From: Rickettsia endosymbiont of Cardiosporidium cionae
Lineage (GTDB): Bacteria > Pseudomonadota > Alphaproteobacteria > Rickettsiales > Rickettsiaceae
NCBI RefSeq assembly: GCF_015476335.1
Contig: NZ_JADAQY010000005.1
Coordinates: 124,001-188,000 of the forward strand
Length of the DNA: 64,000 nucleotides
Direction: 5' to 3'
Part shown: piece by piece, positions 36,436-45,122 of the stretch
Position numbering within the stretch: position 1 is the first letter of the stretch
Layout: every line of letters begins with the position of its first letter
The notes under the pieces: generated by a model
What the model saw: the letters and a program-made list of their open reading frames with translations, nothing else
What the model was told of the DNA's origin: nothing
The model's database searches: none
Translations under genes and position numbers: made by a program

Positions 36436-37662
36436 ATGAATGTCAACGTAATAGTACCTAACTTAGGAGAATCAATCTCTGAAGCTACAATAGCCAAATG
36501 GAATAAAAATATAGGGGATGTTGTAAAATCAGGAGAATTGATACTGGAATTAGAAACAGAAAAAGTAACACTAGAAATAAATGCTCCTAATAATGGTGTA
36601 CTAGAAACAATACTCAAAAAAGAAGAAGATAGCGTTGCAATAGGTGAAGTAGTGGCAATAATCAAAGTTATTGAAGATAATTCAATACAATCTTATAACA
36701 GTGATAAGGATAAAAAAAATATACAGCAATCAGAAGATACCCACATAAAAGATGATGTGTTGAATAAGTCAGGTCCTGCAGTAAAAAAAATAGTAAAAGA
36801 ACATGATATCAACTTATCATCTATAAAAGCTACTGGAAAAGATGGTAGATTATCCATGGCAGATGTGTTAGGAAACATCAATGATCCTCAAATCACTGAT
36901 GTAAATAAAAAAGATCTAATCCAAGATAATAAACAAAATATCGATAACAATAATAAACATAACAATGTAGAACGAGTTAAACTTTCTAAATTCAGAAAAA
37001 CCATAGCTCAGAGATTAAAAGATTCACAAAATACCGCTGCGATACTCACAACATTCAATGAAATTAATATGAGTAATGTAATTGCATTAAGACAAAAATA
37101 CCGTGATCAATTTGAAAAGCTCCACTCTGCTAAATTAGGATTTATGTCTTTTTTCGTAAAATCTGTTATCAGAGCATTACAAATGATACCAGTAGTAAAT
37201 GCTGAAATAGATGGGGAATATATTGTATACAAAAAATACTATAATATTGGAGTAGCAGTCGGTACAGAGCAAGGTCTTGTAGTACCTGTTATAAAATCTG
37301 CTGATATTCTATCATTTGCAGAAATAGAAAAACAAATTGTAAGCTTAGCAGATAAAGCAAGAAGTGGAAAATTATCCATATCAGATTTTCAAGATGGAAC
37401 ATTCTCCATTACTAATGGAGGAATATATGGCTCACTATTATCTACTCCTATTATCAATCCTCCACAAACCGCCATTATAGGGTTACATAATATACAGAAG
37501 CGCCCCATTGTAGATATCAATAATCAAATAATAATAGCACCTATGATGTATGTTGCACTTTCATATGACCATAGAATCATAGATGGTAAAGATGCTGTCA
37601 CTTTTTTAGTAAAAGTAAAACAACTAATAGAAAATCCGGAACAAATGTTATTGGAATTATAA
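36436..37662 (+). CDS. sucB: Dihydrolipoyllysine succinyltransferase (2-oxoglutarate dehydrogenase E2)
   Basis: Transfers succinyl groups to CoA in the 2-oxoglutarate dehydrogenase complex. The 408 residues comprise one lipoyl domain (1-77) with the lipoylated lysine in Glu-Thr-Glu-Lys-Val-Thr (Lys43), a Ser/Asp/Lys-rich linker and the E1/E3-binding domain (about 112-147, Gly-Pro-Ala-Val-Lys-Lys and Gly-Lys-Asp-Gly-Arg). The catalytic acyltransferase domain (about 175-408) has Ser-Tyr-Asp-His-Arg-Ile-Ile-Asp-Gly, with catalytic His379. The single lipoyl domain and the partner gene sucA fix the identity against pyruvate E2. The 247-base gap before birA contains a 37-codon open stretch without a start codon. 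Confidence 0.95.
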   Translation: MNVNVIVPNLGESISEATIAKWNKNIGDVVKSGELILELETEKVTLEINAPNNGVLETILKKEEDSVAIGEVVAIIKVIEDNSIQSYNSDKDKKNIQQSEDTHIKDDVLNKSGPAVKKIVKEHDINLSSIKATGKDGRLSMADVLGNINDPQITDVNKKDLIQDNKQNIDNNNKHNNVERVKLSKFRKTIAQRLKDSQNTAAILTTFNEINMSNVIALRQKYRDQFEKLHSAKLGFMSFFVKSVIRALQMIPVVNAEIDGEYIVYKKYYNIGVAVGTEQGLVVPVIKSADILSFAEIEKQIVSLADKARSGKLSISDFQDGTFSITNGGIYGSLLSTPIINPPQTAIIGLHNIQKRPIVDINNQIIIAPMMYVALSYDHRIIDGKDAVTFLVKVKQLIENPEQMLLEL

Positions 37663-37909
37663 TAGCTTTTACAATGTCATTTTTTCCTAACTAACATAAA
37701 ATATATTGTATAGCAATCTTGATACTCCAACCTAAGGTGAGTATAAGGGCGCATACCTAACGAAGAAGAAAGCAGATGAAGCTCAAAACTACACTTATAA
37801 GGCTTTTGAATTATTTTTTTGTGAATTATGCAAATGGTTATCGATTTAAATAGCGTCTAGCACTGTGATTTAATACTGCTTAAGAAATACTAAGCTAGAT
37901 ACTATTTAA

Positions 37910-38683
37910 TTATAAAACTACATTACTATCTTCTATTATTGCTGATCGTGAATGGTAAAGATTATTATCATCTAATTTAATTATAAGCGATCCATCACCT
38001 TGATCAATAGAGTTGAATATACCAGATTTTTTTTTCCCTTCATGTATCACAGTAATTGGCTGATTTAGTTTATAAGCCCTACTTAACCATTTATTCCTAA
38101 TCTCTACAAAATCAAAACTACTTAATATCCAGCTAAAAAGATTTTTGTCAAAAATATTAACAAAATCATTCAATAAATAATCTATTCTATCTAAAGCTAT
38201 ACCTTCTTTTTGTAAGCTTGTCGCATGTATCCCTTGCATTTTAGGATAACTTAATATGTTAATACCTACACCAATAATATAATATAAATTATAATTAAAC
38301 TTTAGAGATTCAATTAATATACCAGAAATTTTTTTATCGTTTACTATTATATCATTAGGCCATTTTAACTTGATATCCAAAATCTTATTGTTATTTTTTT
38401 TTAATCGAGTCAATGTTTCAAATAATGTATTTGCTAAAATAAATGGTATTTGATATTGGTACTGGCTTTCAATTTCATTAATCACTACAATTGTCATGTA
38501 AAGAGAACCAGGCTCAGAGTACCAAATTCTATTATTTCTTCCTCTACCTTGTGTTTGTTCATTAGCCCATATAATAAAATTATTAGAGATCCCTGATCTT
38601 ACCAATCTTTTAGCTTCTGTATTTGTACTATCTACAGAATTATAAATAATAAGATTATATCTTCTTAACCAATGTAAACTCAT
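37910..38683 (-). CDS. birA: Biotin--protein ligase (monofunctional BirA)
   Basis: Attaches biotin to carrier proteins such as acetyl- or propionyl-CoA carboxylase subunits. The 257-residue protein starts directly at the ligase domain (Asn-Ser-Val-Asp-Ser-Thr-Asn-Thr-Glu-Ala). It has the biotinyl-AMP loop Gly-Arg-Gly-Arg-Asn-Asn-Arg (about 46-52), Lys-Trp-Pro-Asn-Asp-Ile (about 102-107) with Lys-Ile-Ser-Gly-Ile-Leu, and a short C-terminal SH3-like domain. The N-terminal DNA-binding helix-turn-helix of E. coli BirA is absent, so it is not a repressor. It is transcribed divergently from recF, with 129 bases between. Confidence 0.9.
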   Translation of the reverse strand: MSLHWLRRYNLIIYNSVDSTNTEAKRLVRSGISNNFIIWANEQTQGRGRNNRIWYSEPGSLYMTIVVINEIESQYQYQIPFILANTLFETLTRLKKNNNKILDIKLKWPNDIIVNDKKISGILIESLKFNYNLYYIIGVGINILSYPKMQGIHATSLQKEGIALDRIDYLLNDFVNIFDKNLFSWILSSFDFVEIRNKWLSRAYKLNQPITVIHEGKKKSGIFNSIDQGDGSLIIKLDDNNLYHSRSAIIEDSNVVL

Positions 38684-38812
38684 AAATCAAATAATGCTCA
38701 TTTTTATACTAGAACTTAAATAAATTTTCAGATATTTGTTAAATTATTTTATAATAGAATAATCTGCAGTCACTAACCACTATCATAGTTTACTATATAA
38801 ACTGAAATTAAC

Positions 38813-39922
38813 GTGAAAAAAAAAGGAATTTATATAAAATATTTAAATATTATTAACTATAGAAATTTTAAAAATTTTGCTATTAACATAGAATCAGGTC
38901 TAAAGCCTGTAATTCTTACTGGTAATAATGGTATTGGTAAGACTAACATATTAGAATCAATTTCACTACTTGCGCCTGGCAAAGGCTTAAGAAAAACTAA
39001 ACTAACAGATTTCTGTAAATTTGGTGAACATAGTTGGAAAACTATACATATACTAGAAGGTAAGCTCGGTACCAGTGAGATAATAAATACGGCATCACTA
39101 GGTAGCAATACCAGAAATATTACATACAACGGTACACAAATTACAAATCTTGAATTAACAAAATTGGTCAACGTAATTTGGATAACTCCACAAATGAATA
39201 CTCTGTTCATAGAAGCACCAAATACAAGAAGGAAATTATTGGATAGAATAGTAAATAATTTTGATATATTTCATGTGAATAAATTAGTACATTATGAATA
39301 TTATATGAAGCAAAGAATGAGCATTCTCAGGAAGGAGGGTAATCACAATTATACACATAATAATAAAATTTTAGATACTATCGAAGAAAAAATGTCTTCC
39401 TATGCAAAATCCATCCAATTATCTAGAAATAATGTAATCAATTTAATACAGCTAGCATTTGATAAAATGGACTTTGACTTTCCTAAGATGTCTTTCTTAA
39501 TTAATGACCTATCACGGGATATAACTAAAAATACAAATGGTGATTATATAGATAAATTCATACAAAATCTGAAAAATTATAGATATAAAGATGCATTATC
39601 AAATAGAACTAACTTTGGTGTGCATCGAATTGATTTTACAGTATTAAATAAAAACACTTCTGCAACTGCAAATTTATGTTCTACTGGTGAACAAAAAATT
39701 ATGTTGTTATCAACCATATTATCAGCGGTACAAGCATTGATGACCAATAAAAATTGTTTTCCTATATTGCTTTTAGATGAATTTTTTATACATTTAGATT
39801 CAAGATATAGAGAATGCCTATATAATTACCTACTTGGTAATGGATTACAAAATTTTATCACCTCAAATAGTTTAGAAGCTATACAAACTATTGCAAAACA
39901 TTCTGAAATAATCAAACTTTAA
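38813..39922 (+). CDS. recF: DNA replication/repair protein RecF
   Basis: SMC-like ATPase that with RecO/RecR loads RecA at single-stranded gaps. The 369-residue protein has the RecF N-terminus Tyr-Leu-Asn-Ile-Ile-Asn-Tyr-Arg-Asn-Phe, Walker A Gly-Asn-Asn-Gly-Ile-Gly-Lys-Thr-Asn-Ile-Leu-Glu-Ser-Ile, a coiled arm region, the signature-like Ser-Thr-Gly-Glu-Gln-Lys and Walker B Leu-Leu-Leu-Asp-Glu-Phe. The start codon is GTG (38813). It is not next to dnaA, dnaN or gyrB here, unlike the classic order; ntrY follows after 55 bases. Confidence 0.92.
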   Translation: MKKKGIYIKYLNIINYRNFKNFAINIESGLKPVILTGNNGIGKTNILESISLLAPGKGLRKTKLTDFCKFGEHSWKTIHILEGKLGTSEIINTASLGSNTRNITYNGTQITNLELTKLVNVIWITPQMNTLFIEAPNTRRKLLDRIVNNFDIFHVNKLVHYEYYMKQRMSILRKEGNHNYTHNNKILDTIEEKMSSYAKSIQLSRNNVINLIQLAFDKMDFDFPKMSFLINDLSRDITKNTNGDYIDKFIQNLKNYRYKDALSNRTNFGVHRIDFTVLNKNTSATANLCSTGEQKIMLLSTILSAVQALMTNKNCFPILLLDEFFIHLDSRYRECLYNYLLGNGLQNFITSNSLEAIQTIAKHSEIIKL

Positions 39923-39977
39923 ACATGATGCTATATTGTGTAATCTTGTATCAATCCATTAATAAAATATTTAATAT

Positions 39978-41816
39978 ATGCCAAATTTTATATATAGAGT
40001 AAAAAATTACGTTCGAAAAATTTTTATATCTAATGATAAATTAAATTTGATATTCAACATCATATCGATAATCACTTTAATAACTGTAATTATCACTATC
40101 TACTACATATTCACTGGAATAATTTTTAAAAACTATTCCTTTGATATAATACTCAACATTATAAGTAATATAAGTATCATCCTATCAATATTATTAGGAT
40201 TATTAAATATACTAGCAATATCAAAATTCTTTATAGTTACTAAAGGGCAGAAACATTCTATACAAAAAAGAATCACCCAGGCATTTACAATGATGTCGAT
40301 AATTCCTGCTATTCTAATAATAGGATTCTTTGTATATTTTTTTCAATTTTCTATACAATCATGGTTTGATAATAAAATATCTAATGTATTAAACGAATCT
40401 GTATTGGTGGGTAACGCATATATAAAAGATCGTACTACACAACTGAAAGAAATTGCTAATTCTATCACAATAGATATTCGTAACTCAAGTCAGGATGAAA
40501 AATTATTGAGTAATATTTTTAATGAATTAGTCAATATAGGCCCAGTTGATGAAATAATATTATTTAATAAATCGAATGGCCATATCATAGCTCAAACAGA
40601 TTTTAGTTCTTATTTATCATTATTTACTATAAATTCAAGCGACTTTTTAAGGGCGATTGAAGGGGAGATGGTTGAATTATCTAATGATCCCAACAAAATG
40701 AGAATACTAGTAAATATTACATCTAATATCTACCTGTTAGTTGGTAAATGGATAGATAGAAATATCATTAATCATATAGATCAAACTAATGGTACTACAT
40801 CAGAGTATCTGAGACTGAAACTCTATATGTTTGATTTAGAAAAGATCGGATTACAAATTTTTATATCAGTATTTCTTACCATATTACTTTTTGGTACTAT
40901 TTTTGCTAAAAAATTTGCAAAAAATCTTGTACAACCTATACAACAATTACTAATTGCATCTGAAAAAGTTAGAGGAGGAGATTTAAGTACAAAAGTCGTG
41001 ATGAAACTTACCAATCAAGATGAATTTACAATACTGATATCTACATTTAATATGATGATTCAACAAATAGCTGCACAACAAAAAAAATTATTAGCTGCTC
41101 AAAAAGCACTAGCATGGTCTGATGTAGCAAGAAGAATAGCCCACGAAATTAAAAACCCCCTAACTCCAATACAACTATCAGCAGAACTTCTAGTAAAGAA
41201 ATTTCTATCTGAAGTTACTAATAAGGATATATTTCAACGATATATTGATAATATATTAAAGCACTCTAATGTTATACTTTCTATAGCATCAGAATTCGTA
41301 AACTTTTCTACATTTCCAAAACCAATATTTGTAATTCAAGACATTATATCATTGATAAAATCACATATATTTTCTAGAAAAATTATTAATGAACACATAG
41401 ACTATATATTTGAGTCTAACACAAATAAGCTAGATTTCATCTGTGATGTTCAACAAATAGATCAAGTATTAATGAATATTCTACAAAATGCTGAAGAATC
41501 ACTTGCATCAACTGAAAAGAGTTATAGAGGTAAAATTCATATTTTAGTAAAATATAAATTTCCTGAGCTAAGCATAACATGTATTGACAACGGCCCTGGT
41601 TTTACAAACGATATAATACATCATGTAAAAGAGCCTTATGTAACTTCTAAAGTAAATGGTACAGGCCTTGGTTTATCAATAGTAGATAGGATAGTACAAG
41701 AACATTGTGGATATATCTGCACTGAAAATAATTTAGTATTGTATAGCAATACAGAAAAACCAGGGGCAAAAATTAGCTTAATCTTTAACTTAGAGGAACT
41801 GAAAAATAAGTTATAA
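39978..41816 (+). CDS. ntrY: Sensor histidine kinase NtrY
   Basis: Membrane sensor kinase that phosphorylates NtrX. The 612 residues hold about three N-terminal helices (20-125), a periplasmic or extracytoplasmic stretch (about 130-280), a further helix (about 285-310) and a HAMP domain. HisKA has the phosphoacceptor in Ile-Ala-His-Glu-Ile-Lys-Asn-Pro-Leu-Thr-Pro (His389). An ATP-binding domain follows with Asn-Ile-Leu-Gln-Asn-Ala-Glu-Glu-Ser, Asp-Asn-Gly-Pro-Gly-Phe and Thr-Gly-Leu-Gly-Leu-Ser-Ile. The Pro-Leu-Thr-Pro-Ile-Gln-Leu-Ser-Ala-Glu pattern is typical of NtrY. In Ehrlichia this pair is known to respond to amino acids. ntrX follows 303 bases later on the same strand. Confidence 0.92.
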   Translation: MPNFIYRVKNYVRKIFISNDKLNLIFNIISIITLITVIITIYYIFTGIIFKNYSFDIILNIISNISIILSILLGLLNILAISKFFIVTKGQKHSIQKRITQAFTMMSIIPAILIIGFFVYFFQFSIQSWFDNKISNVLNESVLVGNAYIKDRTTQLKEIANSITIDIRNSSQDEKLLSNIFNELVNIGPVDEIILFNKSNGHIIAQTDFSSYLSLFTINSSDFLRAIEGEMVELSNDPNKMRILVNITSNIYLLVGKWIDRNIINHIDQTNGTTSEYLRLKLYMFDLEKIGLQIFISVFLTILLFGTIFAKKFAKNLVQPIQQLLIASEKVRGGDLSTKVVMKLTNQDEFTILISTFNMMIQQIAAQQKKLLAAQKALAWSDVARRIAHEIKNPLTPIQLSAELLVKKFLSEVTNKDIFQRYIDNILKHSNVILSIASEFVNFSTFPKPIFVIQDIISLIKSHIFSRKIINEHIDYIFESNTNKLDFICDVQQIDQVLMNILQNAEESLASTEKSYRGKIHILVKYKFPELSITCIDNGPGFTNDIIHHVKEPYVTSKVNGTGLGLSIVDRIVQEHCGYICTENNLVLYSNTEKPGAKISLIFNLEELKNKL

Positions 41817-42119
41817 ATATTTATATAATATTAATAACTTATTTTTTATGTAACAAAAAATCAATAGTATTAGTAAAAATTATTACATTGATTTTATTTT
41901 GTTGATTTATCAACATAATCATATTATTGTTTCCAGTGTGGCTAGTGATGATAAGTCTTATAGATAAATTCTAAAATAAAGCGAGTAATTTTATGCATAT
42001 GGGTAATTAGAGGTCGGTATTAGGTAATGTTTTAGTGTAATAAATTATTCACTAAGTTGTCACTGTGTTGTACGCAACTTTTGTATTATTGTATTCCAAT
42101 ATATTGAGGTATAAATATT
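41817..42119. other. Gene-free interval between ntrY and ntrX
   Basis: 303 bases with no supported gene. At 41900-41915 is a dyad TGTTGAT-TT-ATCAACA. The spacing is unusually long for an ntrY-ntrX pair, which is normally tightly linked, so ntrX probably has its own promoter here. The dyad could be an operator, but dyads of this size are expected by chance in AT-rich DNA. Confidence 0.4.
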
Positions 42120-43556
42120 ATGGCTTTAAATGTTCTTATAGTGGATGATGAAATGGATATATGTAACTTGATATCTGATACCCTAGATAGTAGAATTTAT
42201 AGCACTCGTGTAGCATCAAATAGTTATCAGGCATTAGAAGAAATTACAAAAAAGATTCCAAATGTTATTGTACTAGATGTTTGGTTACAAGGAAGTGAAA
42301 TAGATGGCTTAGGGATATTAGAAATAGTTAAAGAACGATATCCTTTTATACCAGTGATCATGATTAGCGGACATGGAACTATAAAAATAGCAGTAGAAGC
42401 TATAAAGATGGGGGCTTATGATTATCTAGAAAAACCCTTTAGCCATGAAAAGCTACTCATATTAATCCAGAGAGCAACAGAGGCTACGTTACTCAAAAAA
42501 GAAAATATAGAACTCAGATCTAAAGTCCTAGATAAACTTAGTTTAGTAGGCAATTCAGCAACAATTACAAAGTTTAAATCTTCCATAGATAAAGTTGCGT
42601 CTAGTAGTGCAAGAATTATGATCTTCGGAGCTGTTGGTAGCGGTAAAGAATTAACTGCAAAATTAATTCATAAACAATCTGATAGGACCACTAATCCTTT
42701 TGTAGTGTTTAATCCATCATTAATGACAGAAAATAAAATTATGTCTGAGTTATTTGGTGATACGGAAAATAATAATAGCAATGTTTACCATTTACTCAGC
42801 AAAAGATTAACTATTTTAGAGGCAGCTAACACCGGTGTGCTGTATATAGATGAAATAACAGAATTACCAATTAAAGTACAAAAAAGATTAATACAGTTTT
42901 TACAAGATCAAACAATAGTAAGAAACGGACAAAGCATAAAATTAGATATACGCTTTATTACTTCGACATCTAAGAACATACAGTCAGAAATAGATAAACA
43001 TAATTTTAGGCTAGATTTATATTATAGATTAAATGTTATATCGCTAAAAGTACCAATGCTAGGAGAACATAAAGATGATATCCCAGCTTTAGTAGAGTAT
43101 TTTGTAGAACAATTATCTAATTTTTCCGGTCTAAAAAAACGTAACTTTTCTTCAGAAGCACTAGCTGCTCTTCAGTCTTACGATTGGCCTGGTAATATAA
43201 GACAATTGCGCAACGTAGTAGAATGGACGCTAATTATGACTCCAATCTGTGATTCAGAGTGTTATGAAATTAATATAAATATGTTACCTAAAGAAATATT
43301 AGATAATAAATTAAAAGTAGAAACAATGCATAATCACACAAATTCACCAAACATAGATATGATGTCTATGCCTCTAAGAGAAGCCAGAGAGGTTTTTGAA
43401 AGACAGTACTTAGCTGCGCAAATGAATAGATTTAACAATAATATCTCTAAAACTTCAAATTTTGTGGGTATGGAAAGATCTGCTTTACACAGAAAGCTGA
43501 AAATGCTGAGTATTAGTAGTGAAAAATACAGTAAATTAAAGTTGGAAGCATTATAG
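42120..43556 (+). CDS. ntrX: Response regulator NtrX (AAA+ and Fis-type DNA-binding domains)
   Basis: Partner of NtrY. Of 478 residues, the receiver domain (1-120) has Val-Asp-Asp-Glu, phosphoacceptor Asp53 and Lys in Glu-Lys-Pro-Phe. The AAA+ domain (about 145-385) has Walker A Gly-Ala-Val-Gly-Ser-Gly-Lys-Glu (Lys176) and Walker B Leu-Tyr-Ile-Asp-Glu-Ile. The C-terminal Fis-type helix-turn-helix has [19 protein letters not shown]. After Glu-Leu-Phe-Gly (210-213) the GAFTGA loop needed to contact sigma-54 is missing, replaced by an Asn-rich stretch. It is therefore expected to act without sigma-54, as known for alphaproteobacterial NtrX. Confidence 0.93.
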   Translation: MALNVLIVDDEMDICNLISDTLDSRIYSTRVASNSYQALEEITKKIPNVIVLDVWLQGSEIDGLGILEIVKERYPFIPVIMISGHGTIKIAVEAIKMGAYDYLEKPFSHEKLLILIQRATEATLLKKENIELRSKVLDKLSLVGNSATITKFKSSIDKVASSSARIMIFGAVGSGKELTAKLIHKQSDRTTNPFVVFNPSLMTENKIMSELFGDTENNNSNVYHLLSKRLTILEAANTGVLYIDEITELPIKVQKRLIQFLQDQTIVRNGQSIKLDIRFITSTSKNIQSEIDKHNFRLDLYYRLNVISLKVPMLGEHKDDIPALVEYFVEQLSNFSGLKKRNFSSEALAALQSYDWPGNIRQLRNVVEWTLIMTPICDSECYEININMLPKEILDNKLKVETMHNHTNSPNIDMMSMPLREAREVFERQYLAAQMNRFNNNISKTSNFVGMERSALHRKLKMLSISSEKYSKLKLEAL

Positions 43557-43887
43557 CAAATCATTACCTACGAGGCTGATATTAATATAGTCTATTTGTT
43601 ATTCTAATGTTCTCGTACTTAAAATCTAAAGTAAGTTTTCGTGCCTTTGCTTTGCTTTTGCTTCTTTGATATATTCTTACCAATGATTTTAATTTGTAAT
43701 ATTTCACTATCAGTATCTTTTGTTAAATTGGACTGTAAATTAACTAATAAGGGCATAAATTATTGCTCTATCAATGCTCTCTAGCATAAATGAAATTTAG
43801 CATTATTTTAAGAATTAATATCATAAAAAATAGTTATAACCGCTGATGATCAAAAATTTTGCTTAATTTTGTATTTTGTTTCATATT

Positions 43888-43920
43888 GATTTTATAGATC
43901 TATTCTATATCTATAAAATC
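43888..43920. repeat. Inverted repeat with 12-bp arms
   Basis: Perfect arms GATTTTATAGAT and ATCTATAAAATC separated by CTATTCTAT, 332 bases after ntrX. It could form a stable hairpin in either strand; neither side has a T-run expected of an intrinsic terminator. Confidence 0.7.
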
Positions 43921-44344
43921 TAGTTAGATAATTTAATTTTTCTACTCTTAGTGATCAGTAAAAACAAAAATTGACAGTATATTTTATAATAATTAAACAT
44001 ACTGAATACTATATTAATTCAATATTCTCAGCCTAAAACTAATAACTTGAGTATAACTATAGATGTAACCTAACATAACAGATTATAAAACTAAAATAAC
44101 AATTATTAGAGGTATAAAATACTAATTTAATTCAAACATTATTCAAAACACATAATGTCTGTACAAAAAGTTTTTTTTACAAGTTAGTATTTTATCAAAT
44201 ACAAAAACTAACAATTATAACCAAATCTTATCATTTAAGTCTAGAAAGTGTAATACACTAATATGTCTAGATAAAAAATCTATCTAATTTTAAAATACAT
44301 CTCATAAATAACTACTAAAACTTTAATAAATAGTAAAAAACATC

Positions 44345-44373
44345 TTGTTTTTAAGCTCACTAACGGCTACTAT
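44345..44373 (+). promoter_or_regulatory. Candidate promoter of the HU gene
   Basis: TTGTTT (44345-44350), 17-base spacer, TACTAT (44368-44373), about 48 bases before the ATG at 44422. Only a moderate match to sigma-70 consensus. Confidence 0.35.
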
Positions 44374-44421
44374 CATACAGGCGTTCAATAATAATAGAAA
44401 TAATTTTAAAAAGCAAAAATT

Positions 44422-44697
44422 ATGAATAAGACCGATTTAGTACGCTTTATTACCAAAAAATATGCGATTAGCAGCACTGAAGCAAAACAAGCTTTGGAGA
44501 TGTCTATAGATTCTATAGAATCAAACCTAGTTGCAGGCAGTGAGGTAGCTCTTGTAGGATTTGGAACATTTTCTATAAAGCGTAGACAAGAAAAAGCCGG
44601 TGTAAACCCAAAAACTAGGGAGAAAATCACAATACCAGCTGCAAATTATGTATCCTTTAAGGCAGGTAAAAACTTAAAAGAAGCTGTGAATAAGTAA
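44422..44697 (+). CDS. hup: DNA-binding protein HU
   Basis: Nucleoid-associated histone-like protein of 91 residues. It starts Met-Asn-Lys-Thr-Asp-Leu-Val and has the Val-Ala-Leu-Val-Gly-Phe-Gly-Thr-Phe-Ser motif, the DNA-arm stretch Gly-Val-Asn-Pro-Lys-Thr-Arg-Glu-Lys-Ile, and Pro-Ala-Ala-Asn-Tyr-Val-Ser-Phe-Lys-Ala-Gly-Lys at the end. This pattern is HU rather than IHF; an IHF alpha gene occurs separately at 47587. It is a stand-alone gene between two long gene-free stretches, consistent with its own promoter and strong expression. Confidence 0.93.
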   Translation: MNKTDLVRFITKKYAISSTEAKQALEMSIDSIESNLVAGSEVALVGFGTFSIKRRQEKAGVNPKTREKITIPAANYVSFKAGKNLKEAVNK

Positions 44698-45122
44698 TTT
44701 CTTGTATTTATTAAGATAGTTGTAAATTCACTGTAACCAACTTTGGTGGCATTGATATTGGTGTCTTTGCTTATTTTTTTTGGAGTGATTTTATCGTTTT
44801 TATAAAGATAGCTATCTATTTTACAATTTATTTACTATAGTAAAAATAGAACAGTTATTTAGTATATTTTTAGAAGTGTTAGGATTCTGAGTTTTGTACT
44901 TCTATCACCCACAAGCAATGTGTGATTTATACAACTATAGTAAATCTAGATAGTAGCTATAATTACTATTTAATTTGTAAAGCTTGAGTTAAATGATTTA
45001 GAATCGTTCTCCAGTGGTTCTAGGACGTTAAGTGAGTAATAATTCGTTATGCAATTACACTAGGATTTCGTTTATAGTAATTACAGTGAATATCCCCAAT
45101 GATTTTAAAGCATGTAGAAAAA
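44698..45122. other. Gene-free leader region ahead of the porin gene
   Basis: About 425 bases with no gene I can support. A 12-bp perfect palindrome AGATAGCTATCT lies at 44806-44817, and a weak dyad near 44907-44929 (ATCACCCACA / TGTGTGAT). A long untranslated leader or regulatory region for the abundant outer-membrane protein is plausible. No convincing promoter pair was found by eye. Confidence 0.4.

Larger units (their letters stand above)
43557..44421. other. Largest gene-free interval (865 bp) with several inverted repeats
   Basis: Between ntrX and the HU gene, with no reading frame above background, no tRNA-like fold and no recognised RNA. It is very AT-rich. Features seen: a long inverted repeat at 43888-43920 (12-base arms GATTTTATAGAT / ATCTATAAAATC, 9-base spacer), a dyad AGTGTAATACACT at 44247-44259, and an imperfect hairpin between about 44186 and 44211. 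None is followed by a T-run. Possibilities are a decayed gene, a regulatory or structured RNA, or a replication-linked region; I found no cluster of DnaA boxes to support the last. Confidence 0.5.

Noticed and set aside
37741-37800. Possible 4.5S/SRP-like RNA (purine-rich GAAGAAGAAAGCAG)
   Set aside because: The conserved SRP apical loop and its pairing are absent; only a 6-bp outer stem can be drawn.
45039-45060. 22-base near match (two mismatches) to 59749-59770
   Set aside because: The second copy lies in the 5' part of the RNase P RNA. A 16-base exact match is not unusual in 64 kb of AT-rich sequence, so no repeat family is inferred.
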